From Capnocytophaga catalasegens (GTDB lineage Bacteria > Bacteroidota > Bacteroidia > Flavobacteriales > Flavobacteriaceae): 64,000 nt of DNA. A model generated the notes under the pieces. The model had not been told where the DNA came from, searched no databases, and worked only from the letters and a program-made list of their open reading frames with translations. How positions within the stretch are numbered: position 1 is the stretch's first letter; each line of letters starts with the position of its first letter. Shown piece after piece: positions 27,875-36,267 of this stretch. The translations under genes were made by a program, and so were the position numbers. Location: positions 1 through 64,000 of the forward strand of contig NZ_BPMA01000018.1 in the NCBI RefSeq assembly GCF_026005215.1, in the 5' to 3' direction.

Positions 27875-28788
27875 CAGTTCGATTTTTTCAGACGCAACAA
27901 AGATGCATTGAGTTCAAAACCAAGCAAAACAATCGTAGAATTGAGCCAAATGTAAAGCAAAAAAATAAGCAAAGCCCCTATAGAACCATATAATTGATTA
28001 TATCGTGCAAAACTTTCTATATAAATACCAAACAAATATGTTGTTAAAATAATCAGAATAGTTGTCAAAAAAGAACCTGCTGAGAAAAATCGAAGTCCTT
28101 TCTCGGGAGTTCCAAAAAGAAATAAGACAGAAATTATGAGTAAAACTACGAAAACAAAATACAATTTTTTACCCAAAGCAATAATTTTTGCATTTTCGTA
28201 CAGAACACCCATATTTTCAAGATTTTCAACAATATATACTTCAAACCATAATAATAAAATAACTGATAGAAGTAATAAAAATATCAAAATAAGAGCCACT
28301 AAAACAGAGATAAAATACTGACGAATCGCATTGCGAGTTGTTTGAATATGATACGAATATTCAAATCCTCCAAAAATAGCATTTATTCCATTAGCCGTCA
28401 GAAAAAGCGAAAGGACAAAAACTCCTGATAGTAAGCCTGCCCGTTTTTTACCTGCAATATCGAAAAAAATTTCTTTGAAAAAATCGTGTGTTCCCGCAGG
28501 AAGAAGATTGTCTATAAAAAACCAAAAATCTTGCTGGAAATCCTGAATTGGGACATACGGAATTAAGTTCAAAACAACTAATAAAAATGGAAAAATAGCT
28601 ACAAAAAAGCTATATGCAATAGCACTTGCTCGATAAGTTAAAGCTCCTTTAACTATTCCTACAATATATAATTCAAGTAAATCGTACAACGAAAAAGCCT
28701 TTTTGTTAAGAGGAATACTTTTGAGTAATTGTACTCCTTGTCTCAAAATAGGTATTTTGGCTAATTGTTGTTCAATTTCTACTGACAT
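27874..28788 (-). CDS. YihY/BrkB-family membrane protein
   Basis: The 304-residue product has six predicted transmembrane segments, with the typical AIAYSFFVAIFPFLLVVLNLIPYVP, a central GINAIFGGFEYSYH and a final YGSIGALLIFLLYIWLNSTIVLLGFELNA. YihY proteins are inner-membrane proteins of unsettled function; they were once wrongly called RNase BN. Its stop codon overlaps the priA start. It follows the small membrane-protein gene at 28865. Confidence 0.93.
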   Translation of the reverse strand: MSVEIEQQLAKIPILRQGVQLLKSIPLNKKAFSLYDLLELYIVGIVKGALTYRASAIAYSFFVAIFPFLLVVLNLIPYVPIQDFQQDFWFFIDNLLPAGTHDFFKEIFFDIAGKKRAGLLSGVFVLSLFLTANGINAIFGGFEYSYHIQTTRNAIRQYFISVLVALILIFLLLLSVILLLWFEVYIVENLENMGVLYENAKIIALGKKLYFVFVVLLIISVLFLFGTPEKGLRFFSAGSFLTTILIILTTYLFGIYIESFARYNQLYGSIGALLIFLLYIWLNSTIVLLGFELNASLLRLKKSN

Positions 28789-28864
28789 AACATATTGATT
28801 TACAAATAAAAAGCTCTAATAAAAACAACATATTTGCTCCTATCACCTCTTTTAGCTATCGAAA

Positions 28865-29047
28865 TTATGCTTGATTTTGAACTCTTTTTGCCTGACGTTT
28901 CTCTCTGATTCGTTCGAAAAACGCTCCTGTCAACCAATAAGGAATAACATACGTAAGCAAAAAAATCATCAGCCAAAAACCAATACCTGCAATGGCTAAA
29001 AAGGCTAAGAAGCCTAAATACTCTTGAAAAGAAAAATCTACTTGCAT
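28865..29047 (-). CDS. Small single- or two-span membrane protein
   Basis: The 60-residue product has a hydrophobic stretch (about 10-42: FLAFLAIAGIGFWLMIFLL, then YVIPYWLTGAFF) and a basic C-terminus (RIREKRQAKRVQ). A TATCTTTG -7 element lies just upstream on the minus strand (near 29068-29075). It is 76 bp from the YihY-like gene on the same strand. The promoter and composition favour a real gene; the family is not recognised. Confidence 0.6.
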   Translation of the reverse strand: MQVDFSFQEYLGFLAFLAIAGIGFWLMIFLLTYVIPYWLTGAFFERIREKRQAKRVQNQA

Positions 29048-29428
29048 AAAAATCCTATTTTAAAAGGCAAAGATACTAATTTTTTTAAAAAAAATAAAAT
29101 TTTAACATTTTTATTTTTATCCTTACTAATTTAGAATCATTATAAATTTTTACAAGTGCTTTTTACACAAAATATATCTAAAATGATTATCAATAATAAA
29201 ATTTACATTTTCAAATGTTAATACAAAAGAAAACTTCATTATATCAATTGGAAACACAAATATTGGTAAAATTTTAATCTTTTTTTTTTTAAAATTACCC
29301 ATAGCGTAATTCTTTACATAATAAATATTTTTCATTGTTTTTGAATACTCTTCTGATGAAAATTTAAATAACTTTAATGATGGTGTATTACATCTTTTTG
29401 CTTACTTTTGCATTTTAAATAGAAACTT
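29048..29428. other. AT-rich intergenic region upstream of uvrC
   Basis: No convincing gene is present. The right end holds the uvrC -7 element TACTTTTG at 29403-29410, about 19 bp before the GTG start. A 61-codon minus-strand frame at 29150-29335 consists of AT-rich low-complexity residues and was not accepted. Confidence 0.6.
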
Positions 29429-31222
29429 GTGAAACCTATTCCTATTGAAATACAAATACAAACACTACCTGATACACCTGGAATTTATCAATTTTTTGAT
29501 GAAAATGATAAAATATTATACGTAGGAAAGGCCAAAAATTTGAAAAAAAGAGTTTCTTCATATTTCAGCAAATTACACGAATCAAGCAAAACACGTGTAC
29601 TTGTCAAAAAAATAGTAACCATTCGGCATATTATCGTTGAGACCGAAAACGACGCTCTTTTGTTAGAAAATAATCTAATCAAAAAACTCCAACCACGTTA
29701 TAATATCCTACTCAAAGATGATAAAAGTTATCCGTGGATTTGTATAAAAAATGAACGTTTCCCACGTGTTTTCTTTACAAGACGTATTATAAAAGATGGT
29801 TCACTATATTTTGGCCCTTATACTAACTTGAAAGTAGTTCGTACATTGCTTGATTTGATTAAAGAACTTTATCCACTTCGTACATGTTCTCACGAACTTT
29901 CTGTTCAAAATATTAAAAATAAAAAATTCAAAGTTTGTTTAGAATATCATATCAAAAATTGCAAAGGTCCTTGTGAGGACTTACAATCCGAAGAAGAGTA
30001 TAACGAATATATTCGACAAATCAAAGAAATTTTAAAAGGTAACTTACGCGATGTTATTTCTCACTTCAAAGAAGAAATGAACGCACACGCACAGACTTTT
30101 CGCTTTGAAGAAGCTCAGGATATTAAAGAAAAAATGCAAAGTTTGGAAAATTATCAAGCTAAATCAACTATTGTTAGCTCCAAAATTCACAATATTGATG
30201 TCTTTTCTATTGTTTCTGATGAAGAATACGGATATGTTAATTTTCTGCAAGTAGCATATGGGGCTATTATTCGCGCTCATACCATCGAAATGAAGAAAAA
30301 ATTAGATGAAACCGACCGCGAAATGCTCGAATGGGCAATTATGGATATTAGAGAACGCTTTTCTTCAACTTCCAAAGAAATTATTGTACCTTTTCCACTG
30401 ACAATTGCTGAAAATTTGCAATTGACTATCCCGAAACAAGGTGAAAAATTTCAACTCTTACAACTCTCACAGCGCAATGCTCAAATGTATCGACAAGAGC
30501 GCTTCAAACAGGTAAAAATCATTGACCCTGAGCGACATACCAATCGAATTCTAACACGTATGCAAGCAGATTTGCATCTATCAGTCCCTCCACGACATAT
30601 TGAATGTTTTGACAACTCTAATATTCAGGGAACAAACCCTGTGGCAGCCTGCGTTGTTTTCAAAGACACCAAACCAAGTAAAAAAGATTATCGCCATTTC
30701 AATATAAAATCTGTAGAAGGTCCTAATGATTTTGCTTCAATGGAAGAAGTCGTTTATCGGCGTTACAAACGACTTTTAGAAGAAAATGCCCCCCTACCCC
30801 AACTCATTGTTATTGACGGAGGCAAAGGACAGCTTTCCTCGGCAGTTAAGTCGTTAGAAACTTTAGGATTACGTGGTAAAATAGCTATTATCGGAATTGC
30901 AAAACGATTAGAAGAAATCTTTTATCCCGAAGATAGTATTCCGTTGTATTTGGACAAAAAATCAGAAACGCTAAAAATTATTCAACAGCTACGCAATGAA
31001 GCCCATCGGTTTGGAATTACTTTTCACAGACAAAAACGAAGTAATACTGCAATTATATCCGAACTCGACCAAATAAAAGGTATTGGCGAACAAACTAAAA
31101 CTGCTTTACTTTCTCATTTCAAATCGGTCAAACGAATAAAAGAAGCCTCGCTTGAAGATATTATCCAAATTGTAGGGAGGTCTCGAGCACAAAAAGTATT
31201 TGATGGATTGGCTAAACTATAA
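29429..31222 (+). CDS. uvrC: Excinuclease ABC subunit C
   Basis: The 597-residue product makes the dual incisions in nucleotide excision repair. It has an N-terminal GIY-YIG nuclease domain (GIYQFFDENDKILYVGKAKN), a cysteine-containing region, a UVR motif (about 200-235), the RNase H-like C-terminal nuclease (IECFDNSNIQG, VIDGGKGQLSSA) and tandem helix-hairpin-helix (IKGIGEQTKTALL). The start is a GTG at 29429, placed one turn after a TACTTTTG -7 element. A strong terminator follows. Confidence 0.97.
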   Translation: MKPIPIEIQIQTLPDTPGIYQFFDENDKILYVGKAKNLKKRVSSYFSKLHESSKTRVLVKKIVTIRHIIVETENDALLLENNLIKKLQPRYNILLKDDKSYPWICIKNERFPRVFFTRRIIKDGSLYFGPYTNLKVVRTLLDLIKELYPLRTCSHELSVQNIKNKKFKVCLEYHIKNCKGPCEDLQSEEEYNEYIRQIKEILKGNLRDVISHFKEEMNAHAQTFRFEEAQDIKEKMQSLENYQAKSTIVSSKIHNIDVFSIVSDEEYGYVNFLQVAYGAIIRAHTIEMKKKLDETDREMLEWAIMDIRERFSSTSKEIIVPFPLTIAENLQLTIPKQGEKFQLLQLSQRNAQMYRQERFKQVKIIDPERHTNRILTRMQADLHLSVPPRHIECFDNSNIQGTNPVAACVVFKDTKPSKKDYRHFNIKSVEGPNDFASMEEVVYRRYKRLLEENAPLPQLIVIDGGKGQLSSAVKSLETLGLRGKIAIIGIAKRLEEIFYPEDSIPLYLDKKSETLKIIQQLRNEAHRFGITFHRQKRSNTAIISELDQIKGIGEQTKTALLSHFKSVKRIKEASLEDIIQIVGRSRAQKVFDGLAKL

Positions 31223-31233
31223 ATATATTTATA

Positions 31234-31265
31234 AAAAAATCCTCAACTAAGTTGAGGATTTTTTG
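31234..31265. terminator. Bidirectional terminator between uvrC and tRNA-Val
   Basis: A near-perfect palindrome, ATCCTCAACT and AGTTGAGGAT around a single A, is flanked by A- and T-runs. It starts 12 bp after the uvrC stop and directly abuts the 3' end of the leftward tRNA gene, so it can end both units. Confidence 0.9.
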
Positions 31266-31340
31266 TGGGCCCTACTGGATTCGAACCAGTGACCCCCTGC
31301 TTGTAAGGCAGGTGCTCTGAACCAGCTGAGCTAAGAGCCC
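31266..31340 (-). tRNA. tRNA-Val (anticodon UAC)
   Basis: The minus strand folds as a 75-base cloverleaf with acceptor GGGCTCT/AGGGCCC, D-arm GCTC...GAGC, anticodon stem CTGCC/GGCAG-type with loop CTTACAA (anticodon TAC), and T-arm ending in the conserved GGTTCGAATCC. The CCA tail is not encoded. Confidence 0.95.
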
Positions 31341-31374
31341 TAATAACATTTTTTCAACACTTGTTTAACCAAAG

Positions 31375-31449
31375 TGGGTCCTACTGGATTCGAACCAGTG
31401 ACCCCCTGCTTGTAAGGCAGGTGCTCTGAACCAGCTGAGCTAAGAACCC
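31375..31449 (-). tRNA. tRNA-Val (anticodon UAC), second copy
   Basis: This gene is identical to the neighbouring tRNA-Val except for a compensatory change at acceptor pair 4 (T-A here, C-G in the other copy). It keeps the anticodon loop CTTACAA and lacks an encoded CCA. The two genes are 34 bp apart, probably one transcript. Confidence 0.95.
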
Positions 31450-31566
31450 TTTGTGCTTATTTGCGAGTGCAAAGATAATATATTTTTTTTATCTGACAAT
31501 ATTTTTTTGTGTTTTTTATTATTTTTTTTTAAAATACTTAATAATGAAGTATTTACGATTTAATTT

Positions 31567-32784
31567 TCAAACAATTTCAGCTACAACAAAAGTGCTTCCT
31601 CCTACAAAAATCACATCTTCACTACTAGATTGCCGTTTAGCCGCTTCCAAAGCATTATGTACTGATGAATAAAAATTTCCTTCTAAACCTATTTGGTTTG
31701 CTTTTTGAGCCAAAACAAATTCATCTAATCCACGAGGAATATTAGGACGACAAAAATAATACGTTGCATGTAGCGGAAACATAGGCAATATTTCATCTAT
31801 ATTTTTTTCCTTAACAAAACCTAAAACAATATGTAAATGCTGGTATTTTTCTTGTAAAAGTTGTTCCAAAACAAGTGTCAAGCCATGTTTATTATGCCCT
31901 GTATCACAAATAATTTTAGGATTTTGAGAAAGCACTTGCCAACGACCTTTTAAACCTGTATTTTTAACAATATTTGCAAGTCCTTTCTCTATAGTTTCTT
32001 CGGTAATTTTCCAGCCTTTTTGTTGCAAAACATTTATTACTCCTACAATTCCTTTTATATTTTTTTGCTGATATTTACCTTTCAAATCCATAGAATAAGA
32101 AACAGATAAATCATTAACAAATTGAATATTAGCTTGTTTTAACATTGCTTCTTTCTGAAAAACAGCAGCTGTAATCGGGTTATACTCACTAATAATTATA
32201 GGTGTATTTTCCTTAATAATACCTGCTTTTTCGTAAGCTATTTTTTCAAGAGTTTCACCCAATATATCTGTATGGTCTTTATCTATATTAGTAATGAGCG
32301 AAACTTCAGGTTTTATAATATTAGTTGAATCGAAACGACCTCCAAGTCCAACTTCAATTACGGCAATATCTACTCTTTGCTCAGAAAAATATGAAAAAGC
32401 CATAGCAACAGTCATTTCAAAAAAAGATAATTGATTATCTTCCAAAAAAGAACGATTTTGTTCAATAAATTGTACGACAAATTCTTGCGAAACTTCTTTC
32501 CCATTTATTTTAATTCGTTCTCTGAAATCTTTCAAATGCGGTGAAGTATAAAGTCCGACATTATATCCTGCCTCTTGCAAAATAGAAGCAATTGCATGGC
32601 TCGATGAGCCTTTTCCATTTGTCCCTCCAATATGAATCGAAGGAAAATTCTGCTGAGGATTTTTCAAAACTTGACAAAATAATTGAATATTATCTAATTT
32701 ATGTTTCAATGCCGAAATTCCTTTGGATTGAAACATCGGAAGTTGATTAAACATCCAAGTTATGGTTTGCTGATATGTTGTCAT
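31567..32784 (-). CDS. folC: Folylpolyglutamate/dihydrofolate synthase
   Basis: The 405-residue ATP-dependent ligase adds glutamate to folates or dihydropteroate in the cytosol. It shows the Mur-ligase-like P-loop HIGGTNGKGSSSH (about 48-60), TSPHLKDFRERI, VEVGLGGRFDSTN, NIDKDHTDILG and the C-terminal CDTGHNKHG. About 30 bp of AT-rich DNA and a terminator separate it from the phosphatase gene. Confidence 0.95.
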   Translation of the reverse strand: MTTYQQTITWMFNQLPMFQSKGISALKHKLDNIQLFCQVLKNPQQNFPSIHIGGTNGKGSSSHAIASILQEAGYNVGLYTSPHLKDFRERIKINGKEVSQEFVVQFIEQNRSFLEDNQLSFFEMTVAMAFSYFSEQRVDIAVIEVGLGGRFDSTNIIKPEVSLITNIDKDHTDILGETLEKIAYEKAGIIKENTPIIISEYNPITAAVFQKEAMLKQANIQFVNDLSVSYSMDLKGKYQQKNIKGIVGVINVLQQKGWKITEETIEKGLANIVKNTGLKGRWQVLSQNPKIICDTGHNKHGLTLVLEQLLQEKYQHLHIVLGFVKEKNIDEILPMFPLHATYYFCRPNIPRGLDEFVLAQKANQIGLEGNFYSSVHNALEAAKRQSSSEDVIFVGGSTFVVAEIV

Positions 32785-32814
32785 CTTATGAAAAAAAATA
32801 TTTTTTATAAACTA

Positions 32815-32850
32815 AAAATACCTCCTAAACATAATAGTTTAGGAGGTTTT
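32815..32850 (-). terminator. Terminator after the dnaA/phosphatase pair
   Basis: Ten-base perfect arms CCTCCTAAAC (32821-32830) and GTTTAGGAGG (32837-32846) enclose an ATAATA loop. On the minus strand a T-rich run follows, about 20 bp after the phosphatase stop. Confidence 0.88.
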
Positions 32851-32869
32851 AATTCTTAAATTTTGCATT

Positions 32870-33340
32870 CTATGATTTGTTTGTTAATTTATTGGTTATT
32901 TTATTACATGCATTATCAATTGCGCTAAACACGATCCGAAATTGGGTTTTATCTCCATAATAAGGGTCTGGAAGTTCTTCTTGATTAGTTGATTCAAGGG
33001 CATCTAAAAGCAATGATACTTTGTTTTTTTGTTCTTGTGTTTTAGCCAATCGAATAACGTTTTGATAATTACTTTTGTCCATTACAAAAATGTAATCAAA
33101 ATAATCAAAATCTGCTGATGTAAATTGTCTTCCTTTTAGTGAAGAAATATCTATTCCATTTTTTCTAGCTACTTCTATCGAACGAGGATCTGGAGTTAAT
33201 CCCACATGATAATCAGAAGTCCCCGCCGAATCAACTTCAAATTTTTCCGGGTCAAGTTTAGAACGCATCACACCTTCTGCCAAAGGCGAGCGACAAATAT
33301 TTCCTAAACAAACCATTAGTATTTTTGTCTTGTGTTTCAT
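32870..33340 (-). CDS. Low-molecular-weight protein-tyrosine phosphatase
   Basis: The 156-residue product has the P-loop VCLGNICRSPLAEG (catalytic Cys 11 and Arg 17) and the general-acid loop DPYYGD near residue 126, both typical of the family. Its start codon immediately follows the dnaA stop, so the two are almost certainly cotranscribed. Such enzymes counter tyrosine kinases, often those controlling polysaccharide export; no kinase is seen in this window. Confidence 0.94.
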   Translation of the reverse strand: MKHKTKILMVCLGNICRSPLAEGVMRSKLDPEKFEVDSAGTSDYHVGLTPDPRSIEVARKNGIDISSLKGRQFTSADFDYFDYIFVMDKSNYQNVIRLAKTQEQKNKVSLLLDALESTNQEELPDPYYGDKTQFRIVFSAIDNACNKITNKLTNKS

Positions 33341-34768
33341 TTATTGTCTTATTCGCTTGGTTAAATCGGCAAAATATTTTTTGAATTGTTTATCAGTTTC
33401 ATTTAAGTTATCAACCGTTTTACAGGCATGAAGTACTGTTGCATGGTCACGCTTACCTATTTGATCTCCGATATTTGCCAATGAAGATTTGGTATATTTT
33501 TTAGCAAAAAACATAGCTAATTGACGCGCTTGCACTACGTGGCGTTTACGTGTTTTTGATTGTAATTCTTCCAACGAAATCTGAAAATATTCTGAAACCA
33601 TCTCTTGTATATAATCAATGGTTATTTCTTTTTTGATATTTTTTACTATTTTATCTACTGATTTTTTAGCTAATTCTAATGTAATTTCTTTTTTGTTGAA
33701 AAGAGCCTCTGCCATAAGTGAAGTATTAACTCCTTCAAGTTCTCGTACATTGGTTTTCACATTCTGCGCAATATATTCAATGATTTCATCTTTCATTTGA
33801 ATACCATCACGATATAGAATATTAGTCAAAATCTGCTTACGCATTTCAAAATCAGGTGATTGCAATTCAGCTGAAAGTCCCCATTTGAATCGTGAAAGTA
33901 ATCGATTTTCAATCTCTTGCATATCCACAGGAGCTTTGTCCGAAGTCAAAATAACTTGTTTTCCATTTTGATGTAAATGATTAAAAATATGGAAGAAAAC
34001 ATCTTGTGTTCCTTGTTTTGATGCAAAAAATTGTACGTTATCAATAATAAGTACGTCTATTTGTTGATAAAAATGAATAAAATCAGGGCGATTATTTCGT
34101 TTTGCCGCATCAGCATATTGCTTGGTAAAATCCTCTGCCTCAACATAAAGTACTTTTTTCTTTGGAAATTTTTCTTGTATCTCATTTCCAATAGCATGAA
34201 CCAAATGCGTTTTGCCTAATCCTACTCCACCAAAAATAAATAGTGGATTGAATGAAGTTCCTCCTGGTTTTTGTGCAATAGCCATACCCGCCGAGCGTGC
34301 TAACCGATTTGACTCACCTTCTACAAAAGAATCGAAATTTTTGTTAGGATTCAATTGTGAATCAACTTGTACTTCTATCAGTCCAGGTACTACATATGGA
34401 TTGAAAATTTCAACAGAAGATTGAGGTACTGCAATTTTATCTTTGTTATTTTTCTTATTTGAACTTGGAAGTTGCTCAGTAGCCTGCTCATCTTTACTAG
34501 GATTGTTTTCCATTTTAACACTATACACGAGTTTAGGCTTAGGATTTGTTCCAAGTTCTTTAGTAAGCGCACTCCACATAAGTCCTAAATAATGCTCATC
34601 AAGCCATTCTGCAAAAAACATACTTGGCACCATAATTACCAAGGTGTTATCATCGGTAAGTTTGACAGGTTCAATAGGTCTAAACCACACCTCAAAGGCA
34701 TCATCCGATATGTTATCCTTGATAAAAGATAAACAATTTGTCCATACATTTTGCACACTATTATTCAT
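33341..34768 (-). CDS. dnaA: Chromosomal replication initiator protein
   Basis: The 475-residue AAA+ protein binds oriC and opens the duplex. It has domain I (about 1-90), a linker, Walker A GGVGLGKTHLVHAIGN, Walker B VLIIDNVQFF, and the domain IV DNA-binding signature KRDHATVLHACKTV near the C-terminus. The 194 bp upstream to the thioesterase gene contain no recognisable TTATCCACA-type boxes, so I see no evidence for oriC here. Confidence 0.98.
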   Translation of the reverse strand: MNNSVQNVWTNCLSFIKDNISDDAFEVWFRPIEPVKLTDDNTLVIMVPSMFFAEWLDEHYLGLMWSALTKELGTNPKPKLVYSVKMENNPSKDEQATEQLPSSNKKNNKDKIAVPQSSVEIFNPYVVPGLIEVQVDSQLNPNKNFDSFVEGESNRLARSAGMAIAQKPGGTSFNPLFIFGGVGLGKTHLVHAIGNEIQEKFPKKKVLYVEAEDFTKQYADAAKRNNRPDFIHFYQQIDVLIIDNVQFFASKQGTQDVFFHIFNHLHQNGKQVILTSDKAPVDMQEIENRLLSRFKWGLSAELQSPDFEMRKQILTNILYRDGIQMKDEIIEYIAQNVKTNVRELEGVNTSLMAEALFNKKEITLELAKKSVDKIVKNIKKEITIDYIQEMVSEYFQISLEELQSKTRKRHVVQARQLAMFFAKKYTKSSLANIGDQIGKRDHATVLHACKTVDNLNETDKQFKKYFADLTKRIRQ

Positions 34769-34962
34769 AAATTTACAATTTTTTTATTATCTTTGAACGC
34801 TCAAAAACAATCAACAAAAAAACATCTTTTTTTCAAAAAGCAAAGTTGCATATTATTTTTTAAATAAAAAAATTTTATTGAAAAAAAATTTGATTTATTT
34901 TAATTTCAATTAGTTAATTTATTCTTAACAAAAAGAAATATAATTTATAAAAGCATTTTTAT

Positions 34963-35361
34963 ATGGAAAAACATTTTACTCACCTAATCAGAACACGCTA
35001 TGCAGAAACCGATCAAATGGGGGTTATTTATTACGGAAACTACCCTCAATATTTAGAAATTGCTCGTGTAGAATGGCTTCGTCATATCGGTATTTCGTAC
35101 AAACAAATGGAAGAAAACGGAATTATGCTTCCTGTGGTTTCTCTTCAAATAAATTATAAAAAACCAGCTCTATATGACGAGTTACTTTCGGTTAAAATTA
35201 CTTTAAAAAGTACGCCTACAAGCAAAATAGAATTTGATTACGAAATTTATAACGAGCAAAAACAACTTCTTGCTATAGCCAATACAATATTAGTTTTTGT
35301 TGATAAAAAAACGTTTCGACCTATAAAATGCCCTAATTTTATTCTTGAAAAACTCTCATAA
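34963..35361 (+). CDS. Acyl-CoA thioesterase of the YbgC/4HBT hotdog family
   Basis: The 132-residue hotdog-fold protein has the 4HBT signature RYAETDQMGVIYYGNYPQYLE, with the catalytic Asp and Tyr typical of YbgC-type thioesterases, followed by ARVEWLRHIG. It probably hydrolyses short acyl-CoA or acyl-ACP esters in the cytosol. It is divergent from dnaA. The accessory region starts about 80 bp after its stop. Confidence 0.9.
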   Translation: MEKHFTHLIRTRYAETDQMGVIYYGNYPQYLEIARVEWLRHIGISYKQMEENGIMLPVVSLQINYKKPALYDELLSVKITLKSTPTSKIEFDYEIYNEQKQLLAIANTILVFVDKKTFRPIKCPNFILEKLS

Positions 35362-35439
35362 AACACCATTTTAAAGGGTTAAATATTAAATTTTTGCTGA
35401 TTATTTATATTTTTATCTATATGAAAAGATTTTTACTGG

Positions 35440-35640
35440 TCAAAATTCATTTCTTATAAATCAAAATCTATTTCTTATCAGTAATAATTCATTTCCTATC
35501 GGTAAATACTGATTTCTTATGGGGCAGAACTTATATAATACAGGTCAAACCTTGCTTCCTTACCTTTAAAATGCTTTTCTGTATGGGAATTATCAAAATC
35601 TTATGGGTAAATACTCATCACTTACAGGGAATTCTTATGA
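35440..35640. repeat. Degenerate 21-22-bp tandem repeat array
   Basis: From 35440 the sequence falls into successive units of about 21 bp related to GTAAAAATTCATTTCTTATCG. The first four (to about 35523) are clear and the later ones are weaker. The spacing equals two helical turns. The later units merge into the 218-bp repeat at 35541. No gene occupies 35362-35781. Confidence 0.6.
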
Positions 35641-35758
35641 TATACGCAGCAATATCCGTGCCGTAAGTGGTAAAATTTCAGTAGATTAGTATTAAAATGC
35701 TGTTAAAAGAAAAGACGCCTTGAGGGCGTCTGTGGGGGTGGAGTTGTATTGGGTATTC
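35541..35758. repeat. 218-bp dispersed repeat, copy A
   Basis: This block matches 42936-43153 in the same orientation. The best-conserved part (about 35570-35735) is nearly identical, including the segment GATATACGCAGCAATATCCG. It contains the terminator-like hairpin at 35713-35731 and lies just after the leftward membrane-protein gene at 35782. Confidence 0.85.
35704..35731 (-). terminator. Terminator hairpin inside repeat copy A
   Basis: Arms AGACGCC (35713-35719) and GGCGTCT (35725-35731) form a 7-bp stem. Read on the minus strand it is followed by TTTTCTTTT and lies about 50 bp after the stop of the gene at 35782. Confidence 0.7.
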
Positions 35759-35781
35759 TTTAAGAAAATAAAATTTTATAA

Positions 35782-36261
35782 TTAATTCATCTGTAATAGC
35801 TTAGAAACATCTTCGGCGTGGATTCGACAATAGTACATCACATAAGCGATATAAGGAACAAAAAGCAAAATACTCCATAGCAATCCTTTGGCAAACGCCT
35901 GATAATTTGCGTTTTTCACAAAAAGATAAATCACCCATACAATATTCAAAGTCATCACGATATGCGACATTTGAGCAAAAATATTGGCTCCGCTCCAACC
36001 AAAAGTAAACATTCCCATCGTTCCGAAATAATACATCGGCAAGAGGACAAGAGGCAACAAAACTGCTTTTTTCTTCCATATAAACAGCAGAAAACAAAGC
36101 AAATAGACCAAACTTGAAGGCGAACAAGCGTTGAACATTACCCATTGTAACAGACTTACTTTCAGTTCCGTAAAGAAATACCACGAGCCACTGAGTGTCA
36201 GCAATAACAGCAAAAAAGCCAACACCATTCCGATTGTTTTTTCTTTTTTTGTAAGTGTCAT
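35782..36261 (-). CDS. Uncharacterised four- or five-span membrane protein
   Basis: The 159-residue product has hydrophobic segments at about 10-30, 45-62, 66-85, 98-115 and 125-142, and short loops. I do not recognise a family. It starts 6 bp after the AraC-type regulator gene and is therefore its likely operon partner and possibly its target. Its base composition is visibly less AT-rich than the surrounding core genes. Confidence 0.65.
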   Translation of the reverse strand: MTLTKKEKTIGMVLAFLLLLLTLSGSWYFFTELKVSLLQWVMFNACSPSSLVYLLCFLLFIWKKKAVLLPLVLLPMYYFGTMGMFTFGWSGANIFAQMSHIVMTLNIVWVIYLFVKNANYQAFAKGLLWSILLFVPYIAYVMYYCRIHAEDVSKLLQMN

Positions 36262-36267
36262 AGCTAA

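Noticed and set aside
29150-29335. 61-codon minus-strand frame upstream of uvrC
   Set aside because: Composition is Lys/Ile/Phe-rich as expected of AT-rich non-coding DNA, there is no family similarity, and it sits in a promoter region.
35362-35781. CRISPR array in the 21-bp repeat region
   Set aside because: Units are degenerate and directly adjacent without unique spacers, and no cas genes are in the window.
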